Of a stretch of 64,000 nt of DNA, positions 37,571 through 47,710 are shown in pieces. Both the position numbers and the translations under genes were made by a program. Under the pieces are notes generated by a model. It ran no database searches and was not told the origin of the DNA. It saw only the letters and a program-made list of their open reading frames with translations. The DNA comes from Varanus komodoensis. Its lineage: Eukaryota > Chordata > Lepidosauria > Squamata > Varanidae. Position 1 is the first letter of the stretch. Every line of letters starts with the position of its first letter. Where the stretch lies: contig NW_025336347.1 in assembly GCF_004798865.1 (NCBI RefSeq), forward strand, positions 18,316,289 through 18,380,288, written 5' to 3'.

Positions 37571-39782
37571 TACCGCAGAGTCCCCTGCAAAGAGCGGCAA
37601 CTGCAAAAGCTGTTCCAGGCATCCACACCAATGAGGGAGAGGCAGGTGACACAGTCAGGGAGCAGTGCACTTTGGGATTGAATTTCAGGCAAAGTGACTG
37701 ATGGGATATGTGCCAAAAGCAGGAGGACTGAGCAAGAGATTGGAAGCTACTTAATTATCCATTGGTAGATCATGGTAAAAAAAAAAGCCAGCATGATAAC
37801 TATGCAGGGTTCCATATTGTATTGTATGAACGCAGCCCATATGTAATAGCTATGCTTGCCCTGCTATGGCTGGATAAGTCTCCATGCTAGGTAAATAGAA
37901 GGATAAATACAGTAGGTTAAGTCAGTGGAGCAGGAAAATGGTCAAGCACAAAGGTTTCGGTCCAATATGGGAACAGGCTAACACAGGAGTGATCAAGATC
38001 CATGCAGTGGTCAAAGCACAGTGTTATTGGCAAGTAAGTTGCTTCCAGAAGAGAGATCTGAGTGAGGTCCAGCCAAAGTCAAACCATGGAAATGTGGTCA
38101 GACAAAATGCTGTCCAAAAAGCAGACTTGGGCAGGAGTCCAGAGGGCAGTCAGTGAACAGGCACAAGGCAAGGTCATGGAAACAGGACACCAAAGCATGC
38201 AGCCGGTAGAATGTTGTTCCAGCAACAGTAAGTCTGAAACAGAAGGCTCCTTAAAGCCAGGTCTTCTGTGTCCCACTTAGGGCTCAGCTGCAGTTTATTA
38301 AAGGCCCTTTGCTAGAAGTTTCCTACTCAGGGGGAAACCTTGCTCTTGAGGAGTCCTTTCCTTTCGCGTGCTGCTTTGCAATTCAGGACTTCTTCTCAAA
38401 GAAGCCCAACTGGCTTGTCCCTTGAGGCAATTGTGCTCTTAGGGGACAGGCGACCAGCTTGGCATCCCCTTCTGCCTCGGATGCTGAGCTCCCTGCCTGT
38501 CAAGGAGGCAGATCTGAAGGTGACGCTCCCTCCTGGAACCTGTTTCTGGAGACACCTGGCTCTGAAGGTCCAAAACCCTTCTTCTGATGAGATATTGCCC
38601 GGGGGTGCCTGCCAGTGTTCATTTTGGTTAAACACACACACCCCAACTGATTTTTTCAAATGAGAATTCTAAAAAAGTGCATCTCTCACCTAGACACTGG
38701 CTCTGCACCAGCCTTCCCCATCCTGGCACCTTCTAGATGTGTGAGAGCACAACTCCTCTACTTATGGGAATTGTGATGTAGCACATCTGGAGGGCATCTG
38801 GTTGGGGAAGGCAGCTCTACACATGGAGTGTCCATCTTTTTCATGGCTGGGCTCTTGTGACTTTCTTTCACCGCAGCATGACAGCTAAAACTTCAACTGG
38901 CACAGCATTCCTTGCAAGACAAGCTGCTTGTCTTTTCCTGAAGGTCTCCCCATCCCATCTAAAGAGTCATCTTAGGGACACCGAGCTGAGCAGCGAAGAT
39001 GGCTTCAGTATGAGAGTGTGAGTCAGGGCTGGAAGGGGGCCTCGAAGAGAAGGGTGGCGCAGGGTGACACATGCATTTGGGTGGCTGACAGTAGGATAAA
39101 CTTGGTAAACTCATGACACATTGGAATTAATGGCCTGAGTTGTTCTGCCTAATTATGAGGAATCAAAACTCCCTATGCTAAACAAATCCCAGCAATAGAG
39201 ACATTCTCCATATGAGAATCCCTTCCTGTCATCCTGTCCCATTTCTTTCCCAATTTGTGTGCCAACCCTCAGGTTACCTAAGCCTAGGTGACAACAATGC
39301 TGTGACTCAGCTGCTTTTCAGTTCATGGTACATTTGCACTGTTTGTTGAATGCTAATTTAGGGAGGGTTAGCCTAGGGGACACTCTTACAATTCGACCTA
39401 CAGCTTCTCTTACTTGATGACGGCTATTTCCCCATGCCTGGTACTATGCCTTCCCCATGAAAAACAAGGTATATTTTGAAATAGATTCAGAATCCTGGTT
39501 AAACAAGTACAACATTAGCAACAGAGATTGGAGATACACCTTTAATGAGAAGCAACAGCTGGACTACCTCAATCAAAACCCATAAAGTACGGTTTGGTGT
39601 TGTATGTAAATCAAATTAACTAACTTATTTACCCATTTTAAACCAGCATTTCCTGACAGAAAGCACAGATTCTTCAAAATTTTACCTCAATAGTCTTCCT
39701 GCTCTACTTCTGCTGCTCTATGATAGGTGGTAGCAAAATAAATTTTAAAAAAGCCAGGATTAAAAGTATGCCTGGGCTAAAG
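37571..39782. other. Intergenic, unclassified (one palindromic repeat inside)
   Basis: 37.9-38.3 kb contains repetitive-looking AAGTCAAACCATGG/GTCCAG phrases of an unknown repeat. The palindromic repeat at 38705-38818 is the only clear element. Confidence 0.5.
38705..38818. repeat. Palindromic MITE-like repeat, copy 13
   Basis: CAGCCTTCCCCATCCTGGCA and CATCTGGTTGGGGAAGGC form matching ends; TATGGGAATTGTGATGTAG lies in the right arm. Confidence 0.75.
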
Positions 39783-39918
39783 AGCCAGAGTGGCATAGCG
39801 GTCAGTGCTGGACTGTGACTTGAGAGATCCTGGTTCCAGTCCCCACTCAGTCATGAAACTCACTGGGTGACTTTGGGCCAGTCACTCACTATTGACTGAC
39901 AAACCCACCACACGAGGT
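39783..39918 (+). mobile_element. Sauria-type SINE, left half
   Basis: Has AGAGCCAGAGTGGCATAGCG, GGTTCCAGTCCCC and TGGGTGACTTTGGGCCAGTC, then breaks off at a TTTA-rich insertion. The missing 3' part reappears at about 40207. Confidence 0.85.
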
Positions 39919-40206
39919 TTATTTATTTATTTATTTATTTAGAATTTTTGTATGCCGTCCCATCGCTTATAGCCTCGGGATGGCTCACATAAATAAATAA
40001 ACATAATACATAAAAAATAATACAATTAAAAACCCAGAATCACCCTGGCTGCAAAATTAAAACCTATAAGTATTATTAAGAGTTGTTAAAATATCGTTTA
40101 AATAAAAAGGTCTTCGCCTGGCACCGAAAAACAAATAATGACAGTGCCAGGCGGACCTCTCTGGGGAGCGCATTCCATAGAAGGGGCTGAGATAAAATGT
40201 TGATGT
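39919..40206 (+). mobile_element. Interspersed repeat inserted into a SINE
   Basis: Starts with (TTTA)n, continues GTATGCCGTCCCATCGCTTA and TGGCTCACATAAATAAATAA, and ends with GGCGGACCTCTCTGGGGAGC and CATTCCATAGAAGGGGCTG. This is a widespread reptile repeat whose class I cannot name with certainty. A related copy lies at 26700-27066. Confidence 0.65.
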
Positions 40207-40302
40207 TCTGAGATAAAATGGAGAGGAACAGAACCTTGTAAGCCACTTTGGTTTCTTGAAAGAAGAAGAAAGCTGGGATATGAATGTAATGATGATAATC
40301 CT
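40207..40302 (+). mobile_element. Sauria-type SINE, right half
   Basis: Reads TTCTGAGATAAAATGGAGAG, CTTGTAAGCCACTTTGGTTT and GGGATATGAATGTAATGATG, which is the 3' half that continues the SINE broken at 39918. Confidence 0.8.
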
Positions 40303-40733
40303 TGAAGGCAGGCCATTGATTAGCTATCTCCTGCTAGGTAAGGACAGGAGCGTGGGAGACATTTGACTAGGGTGGATCAAAAGACCTGTTCTTAGTTTTG
40401 CTGTTGGTCTGCTGAGACTGGCACATCCTCAAGAGAAGTCTTGAATTCTTCACACTAAAACTGTCTTAATAACTTACACTGCCATCCCCAAACTATCTAT
40501 GATGTACTCCTCCAAACCCAGAAGCCATCACCATGACCAGATGTAACTGAGCATAGCTTTCTTCTTCCTCATATCGACACCAACTGCAAGTGACCACAAC
40601 TCCTGCAGTGCTCCACATCAGTGTAACGTATTCAGGAGCATGGCTTAGGATCGTCCCTCCTGCTGTCACTGGCCTGGGTTGTGCTTGGAAATGCTCCTCT
40701 TGCTCCTCATGTGAGGCATGGCAGCACGTCCCC

Positions 40734-41792
40734 CTACACAGTTTCAGGTGCCGGGTGAGCTTGGGAAGCCCCCCGGGATGCTGAGGCAGGTGTCATGGTA
40801 TACCTGGTGCTGATGGTACGGCCTGACACACACTGATATTCGGCAAGCTCTTTCTTTTCTTTCCCATTCTGACAGATAGTGAGCTCCACTGGCACTGTGG
40901 TGGTGGTCTCTTTCTTGACCACCTGAATGGAGAGCTGGGTGCATGGGGGGATCTTGGCTGGCAGCAGAACTTCCACTTTCTCACTGGTGGTGGTGGACTC
41001 ATGCTTCCCTTTCTCCACTGTAAAGATGTTGGCACCTCCCAAAGTGACTTGGAAAGAGAAGCCCAATTCTAGAGATGTGGCATTGCTGAAGTGGAAGTTC
41101 TGGAACACCATGGCGGTATATTCCCGGGAGGTGTTGGCAGTGAAGGCTTGCTCGTATTCTGTGCAGTTGGTTCCCACAATCTCATCGATTAGAATTTCCT
41201 TCTCAGCCTCCACTTTCTTCTGGTCCCACAGTACTTTTGCAGTGATGATGGGGCGGCCAGGCCGCAGGGGGCGCAGGTGAGATACACTGTCATCAAAATC
41301 AATCTCTGTTTTGTAGTCCTGTATGCACTCCCCAGGCCAGGCAATATGGTGCCATCCGCCGCGGTTTGGGTGCTTGTACAACAGCCACACTCCTCTCTGA
41401 ACCACATGGGAGGAGACACGGTCATTGAAGTAGCCATAGGTGAGGTTGGTCTCTTCCTTCACCACCTTGTGTTGCCCTTCAAAATTTGGGTGCTCGTACA
41501 GTGTGATCTTAGGATCTGAGAGATCGTGGTGAACCAACCGGAGGGAAGAGATGTTGTTGTTATTGTTGATCTTTCCATAATCACCTTCCTCAAAAGCAAA
41601 ACCATCTCCTTCAAACCTGGGGGCTTTGTAGGCCACCCAGGGCTGCCCAATCACCTTCAGAGAAGAGATGCAGTCACCAAAATCCAGCTCATGTAGATCA
41701 GGGATGTCACTGACAAACTCTTTGCTCAGCCCTTCAAAATTAGGCTTGTCATACACAATTATCTTATTCATGCTGGACTCTTTGTGGGACAT
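40734..41792 (-). CDS. EDSP/EP37-like protein: two beta/gamma-crystallin domains plus aerolysin-like domain
   Basis: An intact single-exon frame of 352 codons. Residues 8-90 and 93-175 are two crystallin domains, each of two Greek-key motifs; the repeated signatures are IIVYDKPNFEG, WVAYKAPRFEG, ITLYEHPNFEG and WLLYKHPNRGGWHHI. Residues about 180-340 form an aerolysin-type region rich in Thr/Ser and alternating polar strands, including the segment around FQNFHFSNATSLELGFSFQVTLGG and the amphipathic TTTTSEK-like stretch. This is the layout of epidermal differentiation-specific proteins of amphibians and of the alpha subunit of the toad beta-gamma-CAT complex. Related proteins act at epithelial barriers and in endolysosomal membrane permeabilisation. 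No signal peptide is seen. Met8 (41771) has a better Kozak context (A at -3) and sits just before the first Greek key, so the mature product may be 345 residues. A pyrimidine-rich splice acceptor near 41848-41851 suggests an upstream non-coding exon. No poly(A) signal was found within about 500 bases downstream. Confidence 0.9.
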   Translation of the reverse strand: MSHKESSMNKIIVYDKPNFEGLSKEFVSDIPDLHELDFGDCISSLKVIGQPWVAYKAPRFEGDGFAFEEGDYGKINNNNNISSLRLVHHDLSDPKITLYEHPNFEGQHKVVKEETNLTYGYFNDRVSSHVVQRGVWLLYKHPNRGGWHHIAWPGECIQDYKTEIDFDDSVSHLRPLRPGRPIITAKVLWDQKKVEAEKEILIDEIVGTNCTEYEQAFTANTSREYTAMVFQNFHFSNATSLELGFSFQVTLGGANIFTVEKGKHESTTTSEKVEVLLPAKIPPCTQLSIQVVKKETTTTVPVELTICQNGKEKKELAEYQCVSGRTISTRYTMTPASASRGASQAHPAPETV

Positions 41793-43594
41793 TTAGACCT
41801 CTTCAAGAGCTTCTTCCAAGGCAAGTTTGTCTTGTCCTAAGTTGGAGCTGCTGGAAAGAATGGTTAAGTCAATTTCATATGAATGTACTTCTGTGGTGCT
41901 ATTTCTCTCTCCTTTCAAATTCTCCAGTATCCATATTTTCCATGAAACTTATGACTTAATGCATGGGTGGGAAATGTCCCCCCTCCCCACTGAGGGTTGT
42001 GTTCCCTCAAAGGTTAGGGGCCACATGCCAGTGATCAATGAGGCCAGAATCAGAAATGCGCATGCCTACTGTATTCTCTGTGTTTTACTGCCACCTTCTC
42101 ATTTCTCTCCTCATTGTCTTTCCCTCACAGTCACCCCCCTACCCTCTCTCTCCAGCACCACCTTTCTTTGCTCTTTGCAAAATCCCCTTCTCTCCCCAAT
42201 CTTCTTTCCTACCCAGCTGGCTTTCAGGGGAAAGAGACTTCATTCACGCATGCCAGAGGCCTAAACTGATCCCTTGCAAACAGCTTTTGAAATTAGGCTG
42301 AGGGGCACAGGTTGCCCACCAGAAATTAAGTGTCTCAGTCCTCCCTCTCTATTGAAAGAGTAAGTGAAGACTGAGACAAAGCCCACACTTGTCTCTTTTT
42401 ACCTTTGCCTCTATTCCCCCATCCCTGCCACTGTTTCTTTTGCCAAGAGTAGGTAGAAAGGAGTCGAGATTTTATGGTGTAGCATCAGTATTTGGGCCAT
42501 ATTGCACCATACAGAAAGATTACATTTCAGGCAGTTCTGTTCATCCATAAAACTTTCTTCTGCCAACAAAGCAGATCCAAATAGTTTTTGTGGTCTTAAA
42601 AAGTGGTCAGTCAGCCTTCCTTCTTTAAGAGAAGATGGTATGTAAAGTGATAACATGAAGCTAGGCCTACATGATACAGATGAATTGGCTCAGCTGATGG
42701 GAAAGCATGTGAGCATGTAAACAACCAGCTTCTCAAGAAGAACGGCAGGCTTAAATGCAGCCAAGAAGATGCTGGCGAGGATGGGCCTCGTCAGTACTGG
42801 CTCCATAGCTGGGAGAACCTTCGGGCAAGATGGGCCTCCTTCCACAGTGGCACCAATTTCTCACCAGCTTTCTTGCACCTCCTCCCTTTCTCAGCAAAGA
42901 GCCAGGGAGCAGATCAACAGCAGCACCTTCTGCTCTTCTTTCTCACCACCAACTTTGTCCAGACCCGAGCAGGAGGCTGAAGAACAAGCAGATCGCAAGG
43001 GTGAAGTGCAGGAGCAAGTCCAGGGAACTCTAGGCCTCTGCCAGTATGGCCTCCCAGCAGGGCTGCTGAAACTTGCCTGAGGCCCTGTGCCCAGTCCTCA
43101 GGGCCAAATAGATAAGATGCTGGCTAGAACTTCTTGGAGCTTTTAAACTGGGAAATTTGGGTATGGCGTGGAAGGAAGGTCTAATCTGGATGTGGGAGGC
43201 TGCTGTTCACCTTTTCTGCCATGCTAGGGTGGCCCCTTATGAATGCCCAAAAAAGGGAATGTATCACTGAAAAAGAACCTAAAAGGTAGCATCAATCTGC
43301 ATAAAATGTGTGCATGCCAGTTTATATGTGCACATGCAAATTCAGGTATTACATTACAGTACAGATATTATAATGCAGTCCATCTCACTACGGTGTGGAG
43401 GACTGTTACATGTGGAGGTGGCCTACGTGTGCCTGCCCATTCAGCCTGCTAGTGACCGATGGGCAACTTCAGAGACTGGCTCTGCCTTCTTTAGACTGAA
43501 CTTGCACTGGGCATCACTTCAAACAGAGGACTGTCTTCCTTAAACAAGTACATATGACACCCCACGTGCAGTTTTTCTGATGTAAATCACCCAG

Positions 43595-43682
43595 GGGCTG
43601 TGTTTGGACTGCAATTCCCATCACTATTGGCTAAGCTGGCTGGGGCTGGTGGGAATTACAGTCCAACAACATTTGGATGGCC
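43595..43682. repeat. Palindromic MITE-like repeat, copy 14 (core arms)
   Basis: TTTGGACTGCAATTCCCATC and GGTGGGAATTACAGTCCAA are near-perfect inverse arms around CTAAGCTGGCTGGGG. Confidence 0.7.
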
Positions 43683-43877
43683 ATACATTCTCAAGTCCTG
43701 CTTTCTGCTACTCATCAGTAGCTATCATGTGGACAGCAGCCTAAACGGGCTGACAGTTCACACAGTCTTGTATTTCTTTTTCTATTTAATTCAACATTTA
43801 CACCCATACATATAAAGTAGCATGCATACATTTAATGAAAATTTTAATCACCTTTCTTTGTAATTGCCTCTGGGGCT

Positions 43878-43909
43878 TTTGTTTTGTTTTGTTTTGTTTT
43901 GTTTTGTGG
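43878..43909 (+). repeat. (GTTTT)n repeat
   Basis: About six GTTTT units in intergenic sequence. Confidence 0.8.
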
Positions 43910-44945
43910 CAATGTGAAGCAAGTCACATCCTTCTTGCAAGTTTCCTGGGACATTTGGCTAGCCCATTTTGGAGGCCCCCAAAAGCTGAACTCAGCGCAT
44001 TCTTGGCTTGAAGTATTTTTCTCCCCCTGTTCACTAATGGAATTTCCTCCAGCGTAACCCCATAGCTGTCTTGTAATTTAATATACATCACAAGAGGGAG
44101 AAAGGTGATCTAACCCTCATGACAGATGTAAACCCATTTGCCCTATGTTGCAATGCTTGGATGATTGAAGGATAGATTTCGGCTGCTGTGCCACAGGCTC
44201 ACAAACTGTTCCTCTGTCCCTGCAGGAGAACCCACTCCTTCTTCATAGGCTAAGCCTCAAACTCTAGACCGTGATTATTTTTTGGTAGGATGAGTGAATA
44301 TATTATTTGTGGTTTTCTTCTTCTGGGCAGACAGTGGTTTGCATTCTCTCTCCCTCAAAGGGTTATCCTGGCATATGCCTTTTCATGATAGAATCCACGT
44401 TATCAGTGTAAACAGTACAAAATACCAAGTTAAATAATTGTGAGACTCATCCTCATGACCACAGGGAAGGAAAGTTAAGGGGAGATTCAAGCAGAATCCA
44501 GCATGTGGTTATATGGTTCTGTGGTTTGCCGAATCACACATTCAGCTCAGATTCAGATGATATTGACAGTACAAATGCTTTTTAGGTTGGATAGCTTTTC
44601 GCTGGCTCAGGAAATGTAGTTAAACTTACAGTGACCACTTACACACGGGCAAAAGAGAGTGCATGCAACTTCACAAGAGAGAGTGCTGTTTACATTAAAA
44701 GCAAATTTGAAAGGCATTCTCATCACTTTGAAAGGATTTTTAAAAAATAGTACTTGTGTAATTGAAGATTTTGAACTAGTTTTTATATTTTAAACAAAAA
44801 TGCAATTTCAAAGCAGAGAAGAATATGACCCGGTGACCTTTTTTCCCATCTGTTCAGGCTGCTGCCCAGCTATTAATTGTTTCAGAGTCTTTACTGATCT
44901 CTTTTTTATGGCTTTTAATCTTTATATTAGATTAGAATGGATAAT

Positions 44946-46815
44946 CATAGAAACATAGAAACAGAGTGAGTCAGAAGGGACCTCCTGGGCCATCTAGTCT
45001 GACCTCCGGCACCAGCCGTCTCCACTCATGACATGCCCACCTTGTGCATGTGCAGCCTATCCCTGAACACCCGCACCAATGGGGCCTCAGCGACCTCTCA
45101 TGGAAGCCCATTCCACACCCTCGGGGTTTTAACTGTCAGGAAGTGCTTCCTGGCATCCAAATGGAACCTGGGTTCTCTGAACTTTGCTCCATTGGAGCGT
45201 GTCCTGCCTTCCTCTGCAGGGCAGAACAGGTCTCTACCCACCTCCGTGTGACATCCCCTCACATACCTGTATGTCGCCAACATATCCCCTCTGAGTCTCC
45301 TGTTCTCCAGGCTGAAGAGACCCAGTTCCCTCAGTCTCGCCTCATACGGCATCCCCTGCAAACCGGCCACCAACCTTGTGGCCCTACGCTGCACTGACTC
45401 TAACCTGGCTATATCCTTTCTGTAATGAGGGGCCCAAAACAGAGCACAATACTCCAGTTGCGGGTGCACCAGAGTTGTGTAGAGTGGTAGTAATACCTCT
45501 CTTGATCTAGAAGCCACACTTCTGGCTATGCAACCAAGGGTGGTGTTTGCCCTCTTGACCACCGCATCACACTGCTGACTCATGTTTAGGCTGCAGTCAA
45601 GCAGTACCCCGAGGTCACTTTCACAAGTGCTGCTCTCCAGCCACTTGTCACCTAACCTGTACTTATGACAGCTATTCCTATGCCCCAAGTGCAAGATCTT
45701 GCACTTATCCACATTGAACGCCATCCTGTTGTCTCCTGCCCACTTCCATAGTCTGTCCAGATCCTTTTGGATCTGAAGTACCTGCTCCTCAGTTGTGACC
45801 ACTGCTCCAGTTTTAGTGTTGTCTGCGAATTTGATCAGCAGACTGTTCACCCCTTCTTCCATGTCGTTAATGAAAAGATTAAACAGGATCAGCCCCAGGA
45901 CAGAGCCCTGGGGTACCCCGCTTGTCACTGGCCGCCATCCCGATGATTCCCCGCTAATGGTTACCTTCTGCTTTCGGTCAGTTAACCATGCCCTAATCCA
46001 CCAGACAGTGCTTTGGTGTATCCCAAAACTCCTCAGTTTCTCCACCAGGATATCATGGGGCTCTTTGTCAAAGGCCTTGCTGAAATCCAGGTATACCACA
46101 TCCACTGCATCCCCTCCATCTAGCCATCTCGAAACCTTGTCACAGAATTCCACAAGGTTTGTCTGGCAGGACCTGTTTTTGCGGAAGCCGTGTTGTGTGG
46201 CTGTCAGCCTCCCTTCCCTATCTAGCATCACTAGATCTCTCTCTATTATGAGCCTTTCCATTGTTTTTCCTACAATGGACGTAAGGCTAACTGGTCTATA
46301 ATTCCCCATGTCCTTTCTATTACCCTTTTTGAAAATTGGGACCACTGATGCCACCCTCCAGTCCTCTGGAACTTCACCCGTTCTCCACGAGGCCTCAAAA
46401 ATGGAGGCCAGCGGGCGTGAGAGAACCCCTGCCAACTCTCTAAGTACTCTCGGGTGTAACCCGTCAGGGCCTGGCGCCTTTGTAATGTCCAATGCCCTGA
46501 GGAGCCCCTTGACTTCAAGGGGGGGTGACTCTAATCTGTGCCCCTAAGTCCTCAGCCTCATCTAATCTCCTATGCGGATATCCCCTGTCCTGCTTTGGGG
46601 AGGACACAGAGGCACGATAGTCATTTAGCTTCTGTGCCTGTTCCCTCATATCAGTCACTGGATCTCCTTCCTTCCTTATTTAGTGGTCCCACCACTTGTC
46701 TCCCCTTCCTCTTCCTATTTACATGCTGAAAGAAGCCCTTTTTGTTGCTCTTGATATTCTTGGCAAGTCTCAGCTCGTAATCAGCCTTAGCCTTGCGAAG
46801 AGTCCTTCAAATAGA
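44946..46815 (-). mobile_element. CR1 LINE, 5'-truncated, with 464-codon reverse-transcriptase frame
   Basis: Minus-strand non-LTR retrotransposon piece. The open frame 45098-46492 begins inside the reverse transcriptase (DITKAPGPDGLHPRVLREL) and runs through the RT core ([19 protein letters not shown]) into the C-terminal part (ARLESVQRRATRLV, GLFSLENRRLRGD). The 3' end shows the CR1 terminal repeat of TTTCTATG units near 44946-44970. The endonuclease half is missing. The RT active-site motif reads FADN where CR1 normally has FADD (changed codon 45818-45820). The long open frame suggests a fairly recent copy. Confidence 0.93.
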
Positions 46816-47467
46816 GGGCACTTTCAAACAGATGGTGCTCTGGCAACCTATAGAACTGTCCGCAGTAAGAGAGGAGACTTGTCTGCCCACAAAATGGGCA
46901 TTCCTGAGCAATGGCAGGTGACCATCCCTGCCTAAACTAGGGATTCCTCACTGTACCAAGTTTCCCAAGATGCCAGTTCGGCTGAGTCACTTGGCCAGGC
47001 CATTGTCTCTCCCCAGCCCTGCCAGCTTGGCTGATACTTGCCTGAGGGTGCCAAGAAAGCACCACAATGACTGATGACAGCTTCAAACAGGTTAGCAACA
47101 ATAACCCTAATCACTAAAGGATTAATATGCATAATTTCCTACTGCTCCCCTGTCCCAAGACTCACCATCTAACAACAGATTTTCTGTTAAAAAAAACAAA
47201 ATGCATTGGGAAGCGTGTGTATCAGCAGCGATGGTACCTTTCTTTACCTATGGAACCTGGCATCTTTAAGGCAGTAACTTGGCAAGCATCCCTCAGTCCC
47301 TTCTGGCCTGACATTAAAAGCAAAAGGCACTTCAATTTAAGGACCATGTTCCTGTGCAATAGCAGCCATATTTCTTTAAGGCACTTTCTAATAAACAGCA
47401 TGCTAGTGGCTGCTGTGGATCACTGCCAGATTGGACCTCAGTGGATTTGCTCTTGCATTTTCTTGCT
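46816..47467. other. Intergenic between CR1 and SINE
   Basis: Nothing recognised. Confidence 0.4.
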
Positions 47468-47710
47468 GAAGGCTTTATTTATTTATATTGCGATTTGTAT
47501 CCTGCCTTTTTCCTACAAAGGGCTCAAGGCAGCTTACATCATTCTCCTCCTCCATCTTATCCTTCACAACCCTGTGAGGTAGGTTGGGCTGAGAGTCTGT
47601 GACTGGCCCAAAGTCACCCAGTTGGCTCCATGGCTGAGCGGGGACTAGAGCCCAGATCGCCTGAGTCCCAGTCCCAGGCTCTTAACCACTACGCCACACT
47701 GGCTCTCCAG
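47468..47710 (-). mobile_element. Sauria-type SINE
   Basis: Nearly full on the minus strand: the plus strand shows TCCTGCCTTTTTCCTACAAA, CAACCCTGTGAGGTAGGTTG, GACTGGCCCAAAGTCACCCA and TAACCACTACGCCACACTGG. Confidence 0.9.

Larger units (their letters stand above)
41860..44945. other. Intergenic upstream of the EDSP-like gene
   Basis: Probably contains the EDSP-like promoter and non-coding first exon, neither of which could be fixed. A 103-codon frame at 42769-43080 has no recognisable similarity. The palindromic repeat (43595-43682) and the (GTTTT)n tract lie here. Confidence 0.5.

Noticed and set aside
26100-40733. A hidden gene such as USP19 upstream of QARS1
   Set aside because: No stretch translates to ubiquitin-protease or other recognisable conserved protein motifs on either strand.
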